Shown piece by piece: positions 25,366 to 35,236 of a stretch of DNA of 64,000 bases. Source of the DNA: Bacteroidia bacterium (GTDB lineage: Bacteria; Bacteroidota; Bacteroidia; B-17B0; Aurantibacillaceae); assembly GCA_016787705.1 (NCBI GenBank), contig JAEUTP010000007.1, positions 183,457-247,456 on the forward strand, read 5' to 3'. Position 1 is the first letter of the stretch, and the number at the start of each line of letters is the position of its first letter. A model generated the notes under the pieces. That model was not told where the DNA came from. It saw nothing but the letters and a program-made list of their open reading frames with translations, and ran no database searches. A program made the translations under genes and the position numbers.

Positions 25366-25602
25366 TTAGCTTAATTTGCAATCGTTAGTATAAGTGCTAG
25401 TGTTGCTTCCAGAAGTGTTTGTAGATACAGTTTTTTGGCAAGCATCTTTAGCTACACTTTTTTTAACTTTTGTGTAAGTGTAAGTAGTAGTAGTAGCTGG
25501 GTTAGAACCACTAGTAGTTGTACAAGTACAAGTTCTGTCTTTTTTACAAGACGCAAAGCTAATTGCTAATGCTGCAACAGCTAGTAAAGTAATTTTTTTC
25601 AT
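25366..25602 (-). CDS. Small cysteine-rich lipoprotein, RTCTC family copy 4
   Basis: 78 residues. The first 28 residues are identical to copy 2 (24680). The middle is Thr/Tyr-rich (NPATTTTYTYTKVKKS), then KDAC and NDCKLS. It is the first gene of the array in transcription order. The 240-nt gap upstream contains a hairpin (25675-25695) and AT-rich sequence. A surface or periplasm-facing lipoprotein is inferred from the lipobox; function is unknown. Confidence 0.75.
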   Translation of the reverse strand: MKKITLLAVAALAISFASCKKDRTCTCTTTSGSNPATTTTYTYTKVKKSVAKDACQKTVSTNTSGSNTSTYTNDCKLS

Positions 25603-25674
25603 TTTGAGTTTTTTTAAAGTTTAAGCGAAATAACGCAATATTCAGCACTTGAACAAATTTTTAATCGAAATTAG

Positions 25675-25695
25675 CATACCCGTTTACGGGTATTT
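25675..25695. promoter_or_regulatory. Inverted repeat TACCCG-N4-CGGGTA with TTTTTA tail
   Basis: The hairpin TACCCG...CGGGTATTTTTA lies 73 nt upstream of the lipoprotein array. Its T tail is on the plus strand, away from a plus-strand gene end, so it does not fit a simple terminator for rlmD. A closely similar structure sits at 61841-61863. Confidence 0.4.
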
Positions 25696-25842
25696 TTAAA
25701 TTTTTGAACATTTTTTTAATAATGCAACTATCAGATTTTTAATTAATTATAAAAAAAATGTTCATTTTTTTATTCAGAAGCCATTTTCAAACGCCAAATA
25801 TTAAAAAATTGTAAATCGCTACCTGTTAGTCTTTACAATGAT

Positions 25843-27255
25843 TTAAAGAGCCTTTAACTCTAATAAAACCACATTTTCAACATGAGCCGTTTGAGGAAAC
25901 ATATCTACCGGCATTACTTTTTTTATTACATAGTGGCTCTCCATTAAAGCCAGATCACGTGCCTGTGTACTTGGATTGCAGCTCACGTACACAATTATTT
26001 TTGGTAAAGTATTTAATATCACTTTAACAACATCTTCGCTCATGCCGGCACGCGGAGGATCGGTAATAATAACATCGGGCTTACCGTGTTTTGATATAAA
26101 CTCTCTGTTAAGTACATCTTTCATGTCTCCGGCAAAAAACAGGGTGTTGCTTATATTATTTGCCTTTGAGTTTTCAACTGCATCTTTAATTGCATCTTCA
26201 ACGTATTCAATACCAATAACTTGTTTAGCCTGTTTAGCTACGAAATTAGCAATAGTGCCTGTGCCTGTATAAAGGTCATACACAAGTTCGGTTCCGGTCA
26301 ATTTTGCAAGATCTCGTGTTATTTTATATAAATTGTAAGCCTGTTGCGAATTGGTTTGGTAAAATGATTTGGCGCTGATCTTAAACTTCAAGCCTTCTAT
26401 CTCTTCCAGAATATGATCGCGGCCATAATACGTTTTAATATCCAGGCCAAAAAAAGTATCGTTACCCTTTGGGTTGTGTGTATATTGCAGCGAAGTTATT
26501 TGCGGAAAACGCTCTTTCAAAAAATCAAGTAAGGCAAATACTTCTTTTTCCTGCCATTCAAAAACAGAAACAACCACCATTATTTCGCCAATGCTTGTAG
26601 TGCGAATTAAAAGTGTTCTTAATAAACCCACTTTATCTCTTATTCCAAAAAAAGATAAATTATTTTTTAAAGCATATTCTTTTACAGCATTTCTTATAGA
26701 ATTGCTTGGTTCAGGCTGTAGGTAGCAGTTATGTATATCCAGTATCTTATCAAACAAGCCGGCAATATGATAGCCTAATCCATTTTTATTTTCAACCTCT
26801 TCTTTTGAAGCAATTTGCTCATTGGTTAACCATTTTTTATTGGAGAAACCAAACTCTAATTTATTTCTGTAATAATATTCATCGGCATTGCCAAGTATGG
26901 GTGTAATTTCATCGAAGGTCAGCTTGCCAATACGTGTAAAGGCATCGTAAACATATTTTTGTTTGAATTCTAACTGACTTTTATATTGTAAATTTTGCCA
27001 CTTACAACCGCCGCAAGTACCAAAATGTTCGCATACAGGTTTAGTTCTAAGATCAGATAGCTTTATTATTTTATGAACTTTACCTTCGGCTAAATTATTT
27101 TTTTTGCGGTGCACCATAACATCCACAACATCTCCGGGCACGGCACCTTCTATGAATACAACCATACCATCATGTTTTGCAATGGCTTTGCCTTCGGTGC
27201 TGGTATCAACAACTTCAAGGCCTTCAAGTACAAAATTTTTTTTAATTTTTGTCAT
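25843..27255 (-). CDS. rlmD: 23S rRNA (uracil-C5)-methyltransferase, RlmD/TrmA family
   Basis: 470 residues from ATG 27255; the frame opens 13 codons earlier, but MTKIKKNFVLEGLEV is the natural start before the TRAM domain. The iron-sulfur cluster cysteines lie in CEHFGTCGGCKWQNLQYKS. The SAM-binding part shows YDLYTGTGTIANF, and the catalytic region VSCNPSTQARDLA contains the nucleophilic cysteine. ITDPPRAGMSEDV is motif IV. Family members methylate uridines in 23S rRNA (1939 or 747); which one cannot be decided here. Confidence 0.92.
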   Translation of the reverse strand: MTKIKKNFVLEGLEVVDTSTEGKAIAKHDGMVVFIEGAVPGDVVDVMVHRKKNNLAEGKVHKIIKLSDLRTKPVCEHFGTCGGCKWQNLQYKSQLEFKQKYVYDAFTRIGKLTFDEITPILGNADEYYYRNKLEFGFSNKKWLTNEQIASKEEVENKNGLGYHIAGLFDKILDIHNCYLQPEPSNSIRNAVKEYALKNNLSFFGIRDKVGLLRTLLIRTTSIGEIMVVVSVFEWQEKEVFALLDFLKERFPQITSLQYTHNPKGNDTFFGLDIKTYYGRDHILEEIEGLKFKISAKSFYQTNSQQAYNLYKITRDLAKLTGTELVYDLYTGTGTIANFVAKQAKQVIGIEYVEDAIKDAVENSKANNISNTLFFAGDMKDVLNREFISKHGKPDVIITDPPRAGMSEDVVKVILNTLPKIIVYVSCNPSTQARDLALMESHYVIKKVMPVDMFPQTAHVENVVLLELKAL

Positions 27256-27293
27256 AATCAGGCTGTAAAAGTAGTCATTTTCTGTATAAAGCA

Positions 27294-27340
27294 AACCCTG
27301 CCAGAGTTAGTCGTTATAACTGTATAACACTGGCAGGGTT
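27294..27340. repeat. 11-bp inverted repeat AACCCTGCCAG/CTGGCAGGGTT
   Basis: Perfect 11-bp arms at 27294-27304 and 27330-27340 enclose a 25-nt loop that itself contains GTTATAAC. It lies in the divergent promoter region between rlmD and truA. It could be an operator or a dispersed repeat. Confidence 0.7.
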
Positions 27341-27356
27341 ATTCATAAAAAGTGCG

Positions 27357-27364
27357 TAATTTTG
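27357..27364 (+). promoter_or_regulatory. TAnnTTTG -7 box of truA
   Basis: TAATTTTG ends 4 nt before the truA ATG, directly after the AACCCTGCCAG inverted repeat. The mRNA is probably leaderless. Confidence 0.45.
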
Positions 27365-27368
27365 CAAA

Positions 27369-28133
27369 ATGGCCCGTTACTTTTTAACGCTTTCTTATAA
27401 TGGTGCCGGCTTTAATGGCTGGCAGATACAGGATAATACGCCTAACACCGTGCAGCAGATATTGGAAGAAAAAGTATCTATGATCTTAAAAGAAAAGATT
27501 GAACTGGTTGGCTGCGGCCGCACTGACGCGGGTGTAAATTCAAAAAATTATGTTGCGCATTTTGAAAGTAACAGTAAAGATCTTATCAGCAATAAAGATC
27601 ACTGGATCTATAAATTCAATAATGTGTTGCCATTAGAAATTGCCGTACAAAATATACAAGCCGTTAATCCGGGCGCACATGCACGCTTTGATGCAAAAGC
27701 AAGAACCTATTATTATTTTATTCATCAGCAAAAAAACCCATTTATAAACGATTACAGTTTATATGTATATGGAAATATTGATTTTGAATTGATGAATAAA
27801 GCCGCACAAATACTTTTAGAATACCAAGATTTTACAAGCTTTAGCAAGTTGCATACACAAAACAAAACCAATAATTGTAAAATAACTAAAGCCGTTTGGC
27901 AAAAAACAAATGTTGGGCAATGGCGTTTCACAATTACCGCCGATCGTTTTTTGCGCGGCATGGTTCGTGCTATTGTTGGTACACTGCTTCAAGTAGGAAA
28001 AAACAAAATATCATTAAACGATTTCAGAAAAATAATTGAGGCTAAAGACAGAAATGTAGCCGGAGCAAATGTTGCGCCTAACGCTTTATTTTTAGTAGCT
28101 ATTCAATACCCAAAAGAGACCTTCATTGAGTAA
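27369..28133 (+). CDS. truA: tRNA pseudouridine(38-40) synthase
   Basis: 254 residues, normal length. The catalytic aspartate lies in GCGRTDAGVNSKNYVAHF near residue 55, and further family blocks are ARFDAKARTYYYFI and FLRGMVRAIVGTLLQVG. It isomerises uridines 38-40 in the anticodon arm. It is the first gene of a tight run with an ABC exporter and trmB; the next gene starts inside its last codons. Confidence 0.95.
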   Translation: MARYFLTLSYNGAGFNGWQIQDNTPNTVQQILEEKVSMILKEKIELVGCGRTDAGVNSKNYVAHFESNSKDLISNKDHWIYKFNNVLPLEIAVQNIQAVNPGAHARFDAKARTYYYFIHQQKNPFINDYSLYVYGNIDFELMNKAAQILLEYQDFTSFSKLHTQNKTNNCKITKAVWQKTNVGQWRFTITADRFLRGMVRAIVGTLLQVGKNKISLNDFRKIIEAKDRNVAGANVAPNALFLVAIQYPKETFIE

Positions 28134-29886
28134 CGAGCAAAAAAATAAAGGATTGAATTTTGAACTTATAAAGCGCATTTTAAGTTATACAAAACCCTAT
28201 AACAAACTTTTTTACGGCGCAGTTTTTTTTACTTTGCTATTGGCAGGTATGGCAATTGTTCGCCCTCTTTTAATTAGCCTGGCGTTGAATGAATATGTTA
28301 CAATGGCAAAAGACCTTAATGGCCTAAATTTTATTTGTTTGCTTATTCTGGCTTTATTATTTGTTGAAGCATTTATTCAAATAATTAATTTACGCATCAC
28401 CAATTTACTAGGGCAAAACATTGTAAAAGATCTTCGCAACCAGGTTTACAAACACATTATTAATTTAAAGAATTCATATTTTGACACAACACCGGTTGGC
28501 ACCTTGGTTACACGTGCCATTTCAGATATTGAAAGTTTAAGCGATGTGTTTGCACAGGGCTTTATTGTTATTGCGGGTGATATTGTTATGCTTTTAATTT
28601 TTATTTGCGTGATGTTTGCTAAAAACTGGATCTTAACATTATTGGCTTTAAGTACCATTCCATTGTTATTTGTTGCAACGGCCTTATTTAAGCGCGGCGT
28701 AAAAAAAACATTTACCATGGTGCGTAATGCAGTGTCGGCATTAAATACATTTACACAAGAGCATATTACGGGTATGCGCCTGGTGCAATTGTTTAACAGG
28801 GAAGAACAGGAGTTTGATAAATTTAAAGAGATCAACAAACAGCACTGCGTAGCAAACATTAAATCTATTTTTTATTACTCTGTATTCTTCCCGATCGTCG
28901 AAATTCTTTCATCCATTTCAATTGCATTGATTATTTGGTTTGCGGGTGTAAAAGGCAGCTCATACAATATCGGTTTAGGCGATATTACTTTTTTTATCAT
29001 GATGATCAACATGCTGTTTCGTCCCATACGCATGCTGGCAGATCGTTTAAACACATTGCAAATGGGAATTGTTTCGGCAGAGCGTGTTTTTAAAGTAGTA
29101 GATACCGACGAAAAAATAATTAATACCGGCACCATAAAATTTGAAGGTGTTAAACAAAACATAGCTTTTAAAAACGTTTGGTTTGCGTATAATGATGAGC
29201 ATTACGTTTTAAAAGATGTGTCTTTCTCTATTAAAGCCGGACAAACTGTTGCCCTTGTTGGCGCAACAGGCGCAGGCAAATCAACCATCATTAATTTACT
29301 AAGTCGTTTTTACGAATTAAACAAAGGCGAGATTGCCATTGATGGTATTGATATAACAAAAATAGACCTAAGTACCTTAAGGAAAAATACCGGTGTTGTG
29401 TTGCAGGATGTGTACATGTTTAACGACACGCTTTTAAATAATATCACCTTAAATAATCCTGATATAAAATTTGAAGATGTGGTTGCAGCAACCAAAGAAA
29501 TTGGTCTGTATGAATACATTATGTCTTTACCCAACGGGTTTGATTATAAAGTAACCGAACGCGGGCAGGGCTTATCTGCAGGGCAACGCCAGCTGGTGGC
29601 ATTTATTCGCGCCTTTGTTTATCAACCAAGCATTTTCATCTTAGATGAGGCCACCGCAACTATTGATACACAAACAGAACAGCTTATTCAAAAAGCTGCG
29701 GAAAAAATATCTGAAGGAAGAACTTCCATTATTATTGCACACCGTTTGTCAACGATAAAACATGTAGATAAAATTTTTGTGTTTGATCATGGAAAAATAA
29801 TAGAAGAGGGAAGTATTAGCCAATTGCTAAGTAATGAATCTAAATTTAAAAAATTGTATGAATTAAATAACGCTGTAGAGATCTGA
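28126..29886 (+). CDS. ABC exporter, MsbA/MdlB-like (membrane plus ATPase)
   Basis: 586 residues, TTG start overlapping the truA stop. It has six transmembrane helices (about 25-310) with the typical GTLVTRAISDIESLSDVF loop. The ATPase has Walker A GATGAGKST, Q-loop NTGVVLQDVYMFND, signature LSAGQRQLVAFIRA, Walker B FILDEATATID and a switch histidine in IIAHRLSTIKH. As a half transporter it acts as a homo- or heterodimer, probably for lipids or drugs. It lies directly before trmB. Confidence 0.93.
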   Translation: MSNEQKNKGLNFELIKRILSYTKPYNKLFYGAVFFTLLLAGMAIVRPLLISLALNEYVTMAKDLNGLNFICLLILALLFVEAFIQIINLRITNLLGQNIVKDLRNQVYKHIINLKNSYFDTTPVGTLVTRAISDIESLSDVFAQGFIVIAGDIVMLLIFICVMFAKNWILTLLALSTIPLLFVATALFKRGVKKTFTMVRNAVSALNTFTQEHITGMRLVQLFNREEQEFDKFKEINKQHCVANIKSIFYYSVFFPIVEILSSISIALIIWFAGVKGSSYNIGLGDITFFIMMINMLFRPIRMLADRLNTLQMGIVSAERVFKVVDTDEKIINTGTIKFEGVKQNIAFKNVWFAYNDEHYVLKDVSFSIKAGQTVALVGATGAGKSTIINLLSRFYELNKGEIAIDGIDITKIDLSTLRKNTGVVLQDVYMFNDTLLNNITLNNPDIKFEDVVAATKEIGLYEYIMSLPNGFDYKVTERGQGLSAGQRQLVAFIRAFVYQPSIFILDEATATIDTQTEQLIQKAAEKISEGRTSIIIAHRLSTIKHVDKIFVFDHGKIIEEGSISQLLSNESKFKKLYELNNAVEI

Positions 29887-29887
29887 T

Positions 29888-30553
29888 ATGCCAAGTAAAC
29901 AAGAAAAATTTGCCGAGTTTGAAACATTTGATAATTGCATCACTCTTTTTTGGGAAAATCTCGATAAAGGATTTCCATTAAAAGGCATTTGGCATAAAGA
30001 ACATTTTAAGAATAACAAACCAATTGTTTTAGAGTTGGGCTGTGGCAAAGGTGAGTACACCATCGGCCTTGCGCAAAAGCATCCCGAAAAGAATTTTATT
30101 GGCGTTGATATAAAAGGCAATCGCATATGGACAGGTGCCAAATATGCTATGGAAAATAATCTGAACAATGTAGCTTTTGTGCGAACAAAAATTGATTTTA
30201 TTGATTATTGTTTTGCAGAGAATGAAGTATATGAGATCTGGATCACTTTTCCCGATCCACAACCTCAAAAGCCTCGTGCCAGGCAGCGTTTAACACATCC
30301 ACAATTTTTAGAGCGCTACCGTAAATTCTTAAAAAAAGATGGCATTGTACATTTAAAAACCGATAGCACCAGTTTTTATGAATTTACTATGGAAGTAATC
30401 AAAGAAAATAATTTGCCTTTGCTATGGCACACGAACGATCTTTATAAAAACTGTCCGGCTGATAGGGAAGAATTAATCAGAATTAAAACTTATTACGAAG
30501 CCATGTTCACCGCAAAAGGTGAGAATATAAAATATATCTGTTTTAAGTTGTAA
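29888..30553 (+). CDS. trmB: tRNA (guanine(46)-N7)-methyltransferase
   Basis: 221 residues. The SAM-binding motif LELGCGKGEYTIGLA and the family signature ITFPDPQPQKPRARQRLTHP (about 119-138) are clear. It methylates G46 in the tRNA variable loop. It starts 1 nt after the ABC exporter's stop, so it is the last gene of the truA transcript, and converges with the gene at 30563. Confidence 0.95.
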   Translation: MPSKQEKFAEFETFDNCITLFWENLDKGFPLKGIWHKEHFKNNKPIVLELGCGKGEYTIGLAQKHPEKNFIGVDIKGNRIWTGAKYAMENNLNNVAFVRTKIDFIDYCFAENEVYEIWITFPDPQPQKPRARQRLTHPQFLERYRKFLKKDGIVHLKTDSTSFYEFTMEVIKENNLPLLWHTNDLYKNCPADREELIRIKTYYEAMFTAKGENIKYICFKL

Positions 30554-30562
30554 ATAAAAAAA

Positions 30563-31117
30563 TCATTTTTTCGCAGCGTTTACTACTTTTAAAGTGTAAG
30601 TTCTTTTTACATCCTTGTAATCAAGATCTAATAAAATGAATCTGGTTTTCTTTAATGCTATGAGTTTAAATTTTCTTATTGGCGCGCTAGGCTTGCTTCC
30701 TTTAGAGTTTCGTGAAATATTCTGAACATTATAGAATGTAAGTGATGAATCTGTTTGATTAAATGAAAATCTGGCAGCAGAAACATTATAGGGAAGCGGA
30801 TCAAATTCAGGATCCCAATCGTAAACTAAAAGAGTATCTTTTAGTTTAAACTTTAGATTTTTTAATAACCTTTTGTATTCGGCTTTTATTGTGTCGTACA
30901 TTATCGTGCGCATTTCGAGTTTTGGTTTGTAAGTATTATTAGGATAATGAATGTAACCGGCATCTATATCGGCAGTATGACTGTGCGCATTGTACTTTAC
31001 TTCAATTAAAATAAATTTATTCGCAATTAAAAATGTTTTAAAGTTATTTGTCTGCGAAAAACAGAAGTTGGCAAGCAATGTAAACAATAATAATAGGCAT
31101 TTATACTGTGTTTTCAT
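30563..31117 (-). CDS. Secreted protein of unknown function
   Basis: 184 residues. A signal peptide ends near FCFSQ. The mature part is rich in basic and aromatic residues, with no recognisable domain; it ends TYTLKVVNAAKK. Segments such as FKTFLIANKFILIEVKYN suggest a beta-rich fold. It stands alone and converges with trmB, 9 nt apart. A TATCTTTG box with a -33 TTTG lies 7 nt upstream of the start. Confidence 0.65.
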   Translation of the reverse strand: MKTQYKCLLLLFTLLANFCFSQTNNFKTFLIANKFILIEVKYNAHSHTADIDAGYIHYPNNTYKPKLEMRTIMYDTIKAEYKRLLKNLKFKLKDTLLVYDWDPEFDPLPYNVSAARFSFNQTDSSLTFYNVQNISRNSKGSKPSAPIRKFKLIALKKTRFILLDLDYKDVKRTYTLKVVNAAKK

Positions 31118-31124
31118 GTTAAAT

Positions 31125-31155
31125 CAAAGATACTTAAACCTTAAAATTAACCAAA
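31125..31155 (-). promoter_or_regulatory. Bacteroidota promoter (-33 TTTG, -7 TATCTTTG)
   Basis: Minus-strand TATCTTTG at 31125-31132 and TTTG at 31152-31155 with a 19-nt spacer, the canonical arrangement for the Bacteroidota primary sigma factor. It is only 7 nt from the ATG. Confidence 0.6.
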
Positions 31156-31253
31156 TCAAATGCGGCTTTTGGCGCCCTTACGTATGTACCCATCTAATTT
31201 TGCTTTTTATTTATCAAAATAAAGCGTAATTTAAACCCTTCGTAAAGCAGTGT

Positions 31254-33086
31254 ATGGAAAAGCAACCTTTGTTGGAAGTAAAGAACCTGGTAACACAGTT
31301 TAAAACTGATGACGAATTTATAAAAGCGGTAAATGATATATCATTTACACTTCATAAAGGCGAAACTATTGGTATTGTGGGCGAGAGTGGTTCCGGTAAA
31401 TCGGTTACTTCACTTTCCATTATGCAGCTTATTCCAAATCCTCCGGGCAAGATCACACAAGGCGAAATAATCTATCACACAAAAGATAATAAAATTGTTG
31501 ATCTGGTTAAGACAAAAAACGATGAAATGCGCCATTACCGTGGTAATGAGATAGCAATGATCTTCCAGGAACCAATGACTTCGTTAAACCCTGTAATTAC
31601 TTGCGGTAACCAGGTGATGGAATCACTCCTGCTTCATCAAAAAATCACTAAAGACGAAGCGCGCGAAAAAACAATAAAATTATTTGAAGAAGTACAATTG
31701 CCTAACCCAATACAAATGCTGGACAGGTTTCCGCATCAACTTTCGGGTGGTCAAAAACAAAGGGTAATGATAGCCATGGCCATGAGCTGCAACCCAAATA
31801 TATTGATAGCCGATGAGCCAACAACGGCTTTGGATGTTACGGTACAAAAAACCATTTTGGAGTTAATGAAAAAACTACAGGTGGAGCATAATATGGGGAT
31901 TCTTTTTATTACGCATGATCTTGGTGTAATTGCAGAACTGGCAGATACGGTTGCAGTAATGTATAAAGGTAAAATTGTTGAACAAGGCCCTGTGCTTGAT
32001 ATTTTTGCTAATCCTCAACATCCTTACACAAAAAGTTTATTAGCTTGCCGTCCGCCATTAGATAAGCGTTTAAAACGTTTGCCGGTTGTAAGCGATTTTA
32101 TGATGCGTGGAGATGATGGCGAAATTATTGAGCTGACAAAAAATGTAAATGATGCTATTAACAGCGTTGTAATTAGTTCTGAAGAGCGTAAACAAAATCA
32201 CATTGAATTATATCAACGCGATAAAATTTTAGAATTAAAAAATGTAAAAACCTGGTTTCCGGCACAAAAAACTTTATTCGGAAAGGTTTTAGGTTATACT
32301 AAAGCTGTAGATGATGTTACATTTGATGTGTACGAAGGAGAAACTCTTGGCCTTGTAGGTGAAAGTGGTTGCGGGAAAACAACATTGGGGCGAACTATTT
32401 TAAAATTAACAGAAGCTTCGGAAGGACAAATATATTATAAGCGCGAAGAATTATTGCGCATGAAAGAATCTGATTTCAGGCCGCACCGAAAAGATATGCA
32501 AATTATTTTCCAGGATCCTTATTCTTCGTTAAACCCTCGTATTACTGTGGGCGACGCAATTATGGAGCCAATGAAAATCCATAATATTTTTCCTACAAGT
32601 AAACAACGCAGGGATAAAGTTTACGACCTCTTAAAAAAAGTGGGCCTTGATGAAAAACACTATCACCGTTACCCGCACGAGTTTAGCGGTGGGCAACGGC
32701 AGCGTATTTGTATTGCCCGTGCATTAGGGTTAAATCCTAAATTTATTATTTGCGATGAAAGTGTAAGTGCGCTTGATGTGAGTGTGCAGGCGCAGGTTTT
32801 AAATTTATTGAATGAATTAAAAGCTGAATTCAAATTCACCTATATTTTTATCAGTCACGATTTAAGTGTAGTTAAATTTATGAGTGATCGAATGATTGTG
32901 ATGCAAAAAGGAAAGATAGAAGAGATGGGCGATCCGGATGAAATTTATGTTAATCCAAAAAGTGATTACACACGGAAACTGATCGATTCAATTCCAAAAG
33001 GAAATATTGAAAATATAAAAGCAGCCATCGCGCAAAAAGAACAACACCAGCCTTTTTCAGATTGGGTAAGCACTTCTAAAGAATAA
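31254..33086 (+). CDS. Fused two-ATPase subunit of an oligopeptide/dipeptide ABC importer
   Basis: 610 residues: two complete ATPases of the Opp/Dpp type in one chain, as in YejF and GsiA. Half 1 (about 1-270) has [23 protein letters not shown] and [12 protein letters not shown]. Half 2 (about 325-600) has [24 protein letters not shown] and [11 protein letters not shown]. The walker-B glutamate in half 2 is followed by Ser, which is usual. It energises uptake of peptides or other small substrates through permeases not in the window. A candidate binding protein of the same class lies far away at 57579. Confidence 0.92.
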   Translation: MEKQPLLEVKNLVTQFKTDDEFIKAVNDISFTLHKGETIGIVGESGSGKSVTSLSIMQLIPNPPGKITQGEIIYHTKDNKIVDLVKTKNDEMRHYRGNEIAMIFQEPMTSLNPVITCGNQVMESLLLHQKITKDEAREKTIKLFEEVQLPNPIQMLDRFPHQLSGGQKQRVMIAMAMSCNPNILIADEPTTALDVTVQKTILELMKKLQVEHNMGILFITHDLGVIAELADTVAVMYKGKIVEQGPVLDIFANPQHPYTKSLLACRPPLDKRLKRLPVVSDFMMRGDDGEIIELTKNVNDAINSVVISSEERKQNHIELYQRDKILELKNVKTWFPAQKTLFGKVLGYTKAVDDVTFDVYEGETLGLVGESGCGKTTLGRTILKLTEASEGQIYYKREELLRMKESDFRPHRKDMQIIFQDPYSSLNPRITVGDAIMEPMKIHNIFPTSKQRRDKVYDLLKKVGLDEKHYHRYPHEFSGGQRQRICIARALGLNPKFIICDESVSALDVSVQAQVLNLLNELKAEFKFTYIFISHDLSVVKFMSDRMIVMQKGKIEEMGDPDEIYVNPKSDYTRKLIDSIPKGNIENIKAAIAQKEQHQPFSDWVSTSKE

Positions 33087-33088
33087 CC

Positions 33089-33721
33089 ATGCTCGATTTT
33101 TTAAAACAACTAACAGACCCTAACAGCATAATTGAATACGGGGGTTTATGGTTATTGCTGTTTGTTATTTTTGCCGAAACAGGTTTATTGGTTGGCTTTT
33201 TTTTACCTGGTGATAATTTAATTTTGTTGGCAGGCATTTTATGTAAGGCCCGTCCGGATCTTATTCATGTAAACTATTTTGTATTAGCTTGTTTAATGAT
33301 AGCAGCTGCGGTTTTAGGCAATGTTTTTGGTTATTGGTTTGGTAAACGGGCCGGAGATAAATTATATTCAAAAAAAGAAAGCTGGTTCTTTAAGAAAAAA
33401 CATTTAGAAGTTACCAAAACCTATTACGATAAGTATGGTGGAAATACAACGTTGATCATAGCACGTTTTTTACCTGTTGTACGCACCTTTGCGCCCGTAA
33501 TTGCCGGCGCTATAAAAGTTGATTTTTTTAAATTCATGTTATTTAATATTGTTGGTGCTGTTGGCTGGATTATAAGCTTAAGCGGCATTGGTTATTTTTT
33601 GGTGCAAATATTTCCGGGGGTTACAAATTATATGGGTTACATTTTTATTGTACTTATAATTATTACAGCAATTCCCATCTTAAGAATACTTTTCAGGAAA
33701 AAGAAAACAGGAAACGCTTAA
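33089..33721 (+). CDS. DedA family inner membrane protein
   Basis: 210 residues. Family signs are FAETGLLVGFFLPGDNLI near the start, the FGYWFGKRAGDKLY block, and IARFLPVVRTFAPVIAGAIKVDF (F/Y...R...G...R.P) in the middle, followed by two C-terminal helices. DedA/VTT proteins are linked to lipid-carrier flipping and proton-dependent envelope homeostasis. It lies 2 nt after the peptide ATPase gene; its stop codon overlaps that of the convergent tolC gene. Confidence 0.9.
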   Translation: MLDFLKQLTDPNSIIEYGGLWLLLFVIFAETGLLVGFFLPGDNLILLAGILCKARPDLIHVNYFVLACLMIAAAVLGNVFGYWFGKRAGDKLYSKKESWFFKKKHLEVTKTYYDKYGGNTTLIIARFLPVVRTFAPVIAGAIKVDFFKFMLFNIVGAVGWIISLSGIGYFLVQIFPGVTNYMGYIFIVLIIITAIPILRILFRKKKTGNA

Positions 33722-35124
33722 AAAGTAAGTGGCTTACCCTGGTAATAATCCAACACTTTTAATTTAAAAATATAATCGTATTTAGCTTGTAGCATATTAC
33801 TTTCTGCTGCAAACAAACGGTTTTTAGCAGTACTAAAATCAAATGCGCTGATTACACCTGCATCAAACTTTTGTTGCGCATATTTAAAAGATTCATTTGC
33901 TGCATCTACACTTGATTTTGTAGCAGCATATTTATTTAAAGATGCTTTTGCGCTGATGTATGCCTGTGAAATGGTTTTATAAAGATTTTGTTTTGCAAGA
34001 TCCTGCGATAACCTGGCATTTAAAGCATTTATTTTCGCATTTTTAACCGATGTGTAAGTCTGCAAACCGTTAAACAACGGAATATTTAAAGTAAAGCCAA
34101 CAATTTTGTTTGCATTATTTTTAAACTGATCGGCAAAAGCTGTTTTACGGGTTACTAATTCAGAAGTAGGTGTGTACACGCTATCGCCGCCGCTGGTAAT
34201 ACCACTTAGCTGGTAACCTGTAAAATTTACCCCTAATACATCTTTTGCAAGGCCGGATGTACCCGTTCCCAAACTGGCATTAAATGTAAGCGTAGGACTT
34301 ATTCTTCCTTTGCTCGCGGCTAAATACCTTTCTGCACTTAAAATAGAATACTCACCGCGTTTAATACTTGGCTGGGTTTTTAAACCTGATTCATAAATGA
34401 ATTGTATATCGGCCAATATTGGATTTTCGGATACTTCGATATTAGGACGTGCTACTGAAAAATTAGAAACAGAATCAAGATTCATAAGCTGTCTTAAATT
34501 TAATAAAGAGAGCGTTAAATTATTTTCGGCAGAAGTAACATTTACCTCTTCGTTTGCTAATTGTGCTTTAATATCATATTCAATACTTTTTGCAATGGCT
34601 CCGGCATTTACTAATTTTTGTGTACGAACTAATTGTTCGTTAGTTATATCAAATTGTTTTTGCGAGATCTTTAAAAGCTCTTCGCCAAATATTACTGAAA
34701 TATAAGCGTTAGCTACATTTAAAGAAAGATCGTTGGCTAATTGCTTTACATTTTCTTCGCTGCTTAAATAGGTGTATTGATTTGCTTTAACGGTATTATA
34801 CTGGCTTAAGCCGCTCCATAAAACAACCGAGCTGCTTAAATAAAAGTTTTGTGAAAGCACCTGCGTGTTTGCAAATGTATTTGTAAACCTGTCTATCGTT
34901 TGACCAAAATTGTAATTATGTTGTGCACCTGCATTTAATGACGGTAATAGCGCAGCTTTACTTTGTAAGGTATTGTTCTTATTGATTTCAGAATTTAAGG
35001 CAGCCTGTTTTAACGTAATATTATGTTTTAAAGCATAATCAATACACTGTGGCAGGTCCCAGGTTCCCTGTGATCTTATAATCAAAGAAAGAAATATAAA
35101 GAGAATAAGCGTTAAATACCTCAT
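33718..35124 (-). CDS. TolC family outer membrane efflux protein
   Basis: 468 residues. The signal peptide ends at IIRSQ, and the mature protein begins WDLPQCIDYALKHNITLKQA, a classic TolC start. Two OEP repeats of long coiled-coil helices and beta-strands follow (LRQLMNLD and QQKFDAGVISAFDFSTAKNRLFAAESNML). It would form the outer membrane tunnel of an efflux or secretion pump; no membrane-fusion or RND partner lies next to it. The stop overlaps DedA's stop in TTAA. Confidence 0.9.
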   Translation of the reverse strand: MRYLTLILFIFLSLIIRSQGTWDLPQCIDYALKHNITLKQAALNSEINKNNTLQSKAALLPSLNAGAQHNYNFGQTIDRFTNTFANTQVLSQNFYLSSSVVLWSGLSQYNTVKANQYTYLSSEENVKQLANDLSLNVANAYISVIFGEELLKISQKQFDITNEQLVRTQKLVNAGAIAKSIEYDIKAQLANEEVNVTSAENNLTLSLLNLRQLMNLDSVSNFSVARPNIEVSENPILADIQFIYESGLKTQPSIKRGEYSILSAERYLAASKGRISPTLTFNASLGTGTSGLAKDVLGVNFTGYQLSGITSGGDSVYTPTSELVTRKTAFADQFKNNANKIVGFTLNIPLFNGLQTYTSVKNAKINALNARLSQDLAKQNLYKTISQAYISAKASLNKYAATKSSVDAANESFKYAQQKFDAGVISAFDFSTAKNRLFAAESNMLQAKYDYIFKLKVLDYYQGKPLTF

Positions 35125-35236
35125 TGCGTATAATTATAATATAAAATTAAATAAATTATTGTGGTTAAAAGCTTAAAAAATTAAAACTTACACTAACGGT
35201 AAATTTTGATGTTTATGAATGAAAAACGAATTGTGA

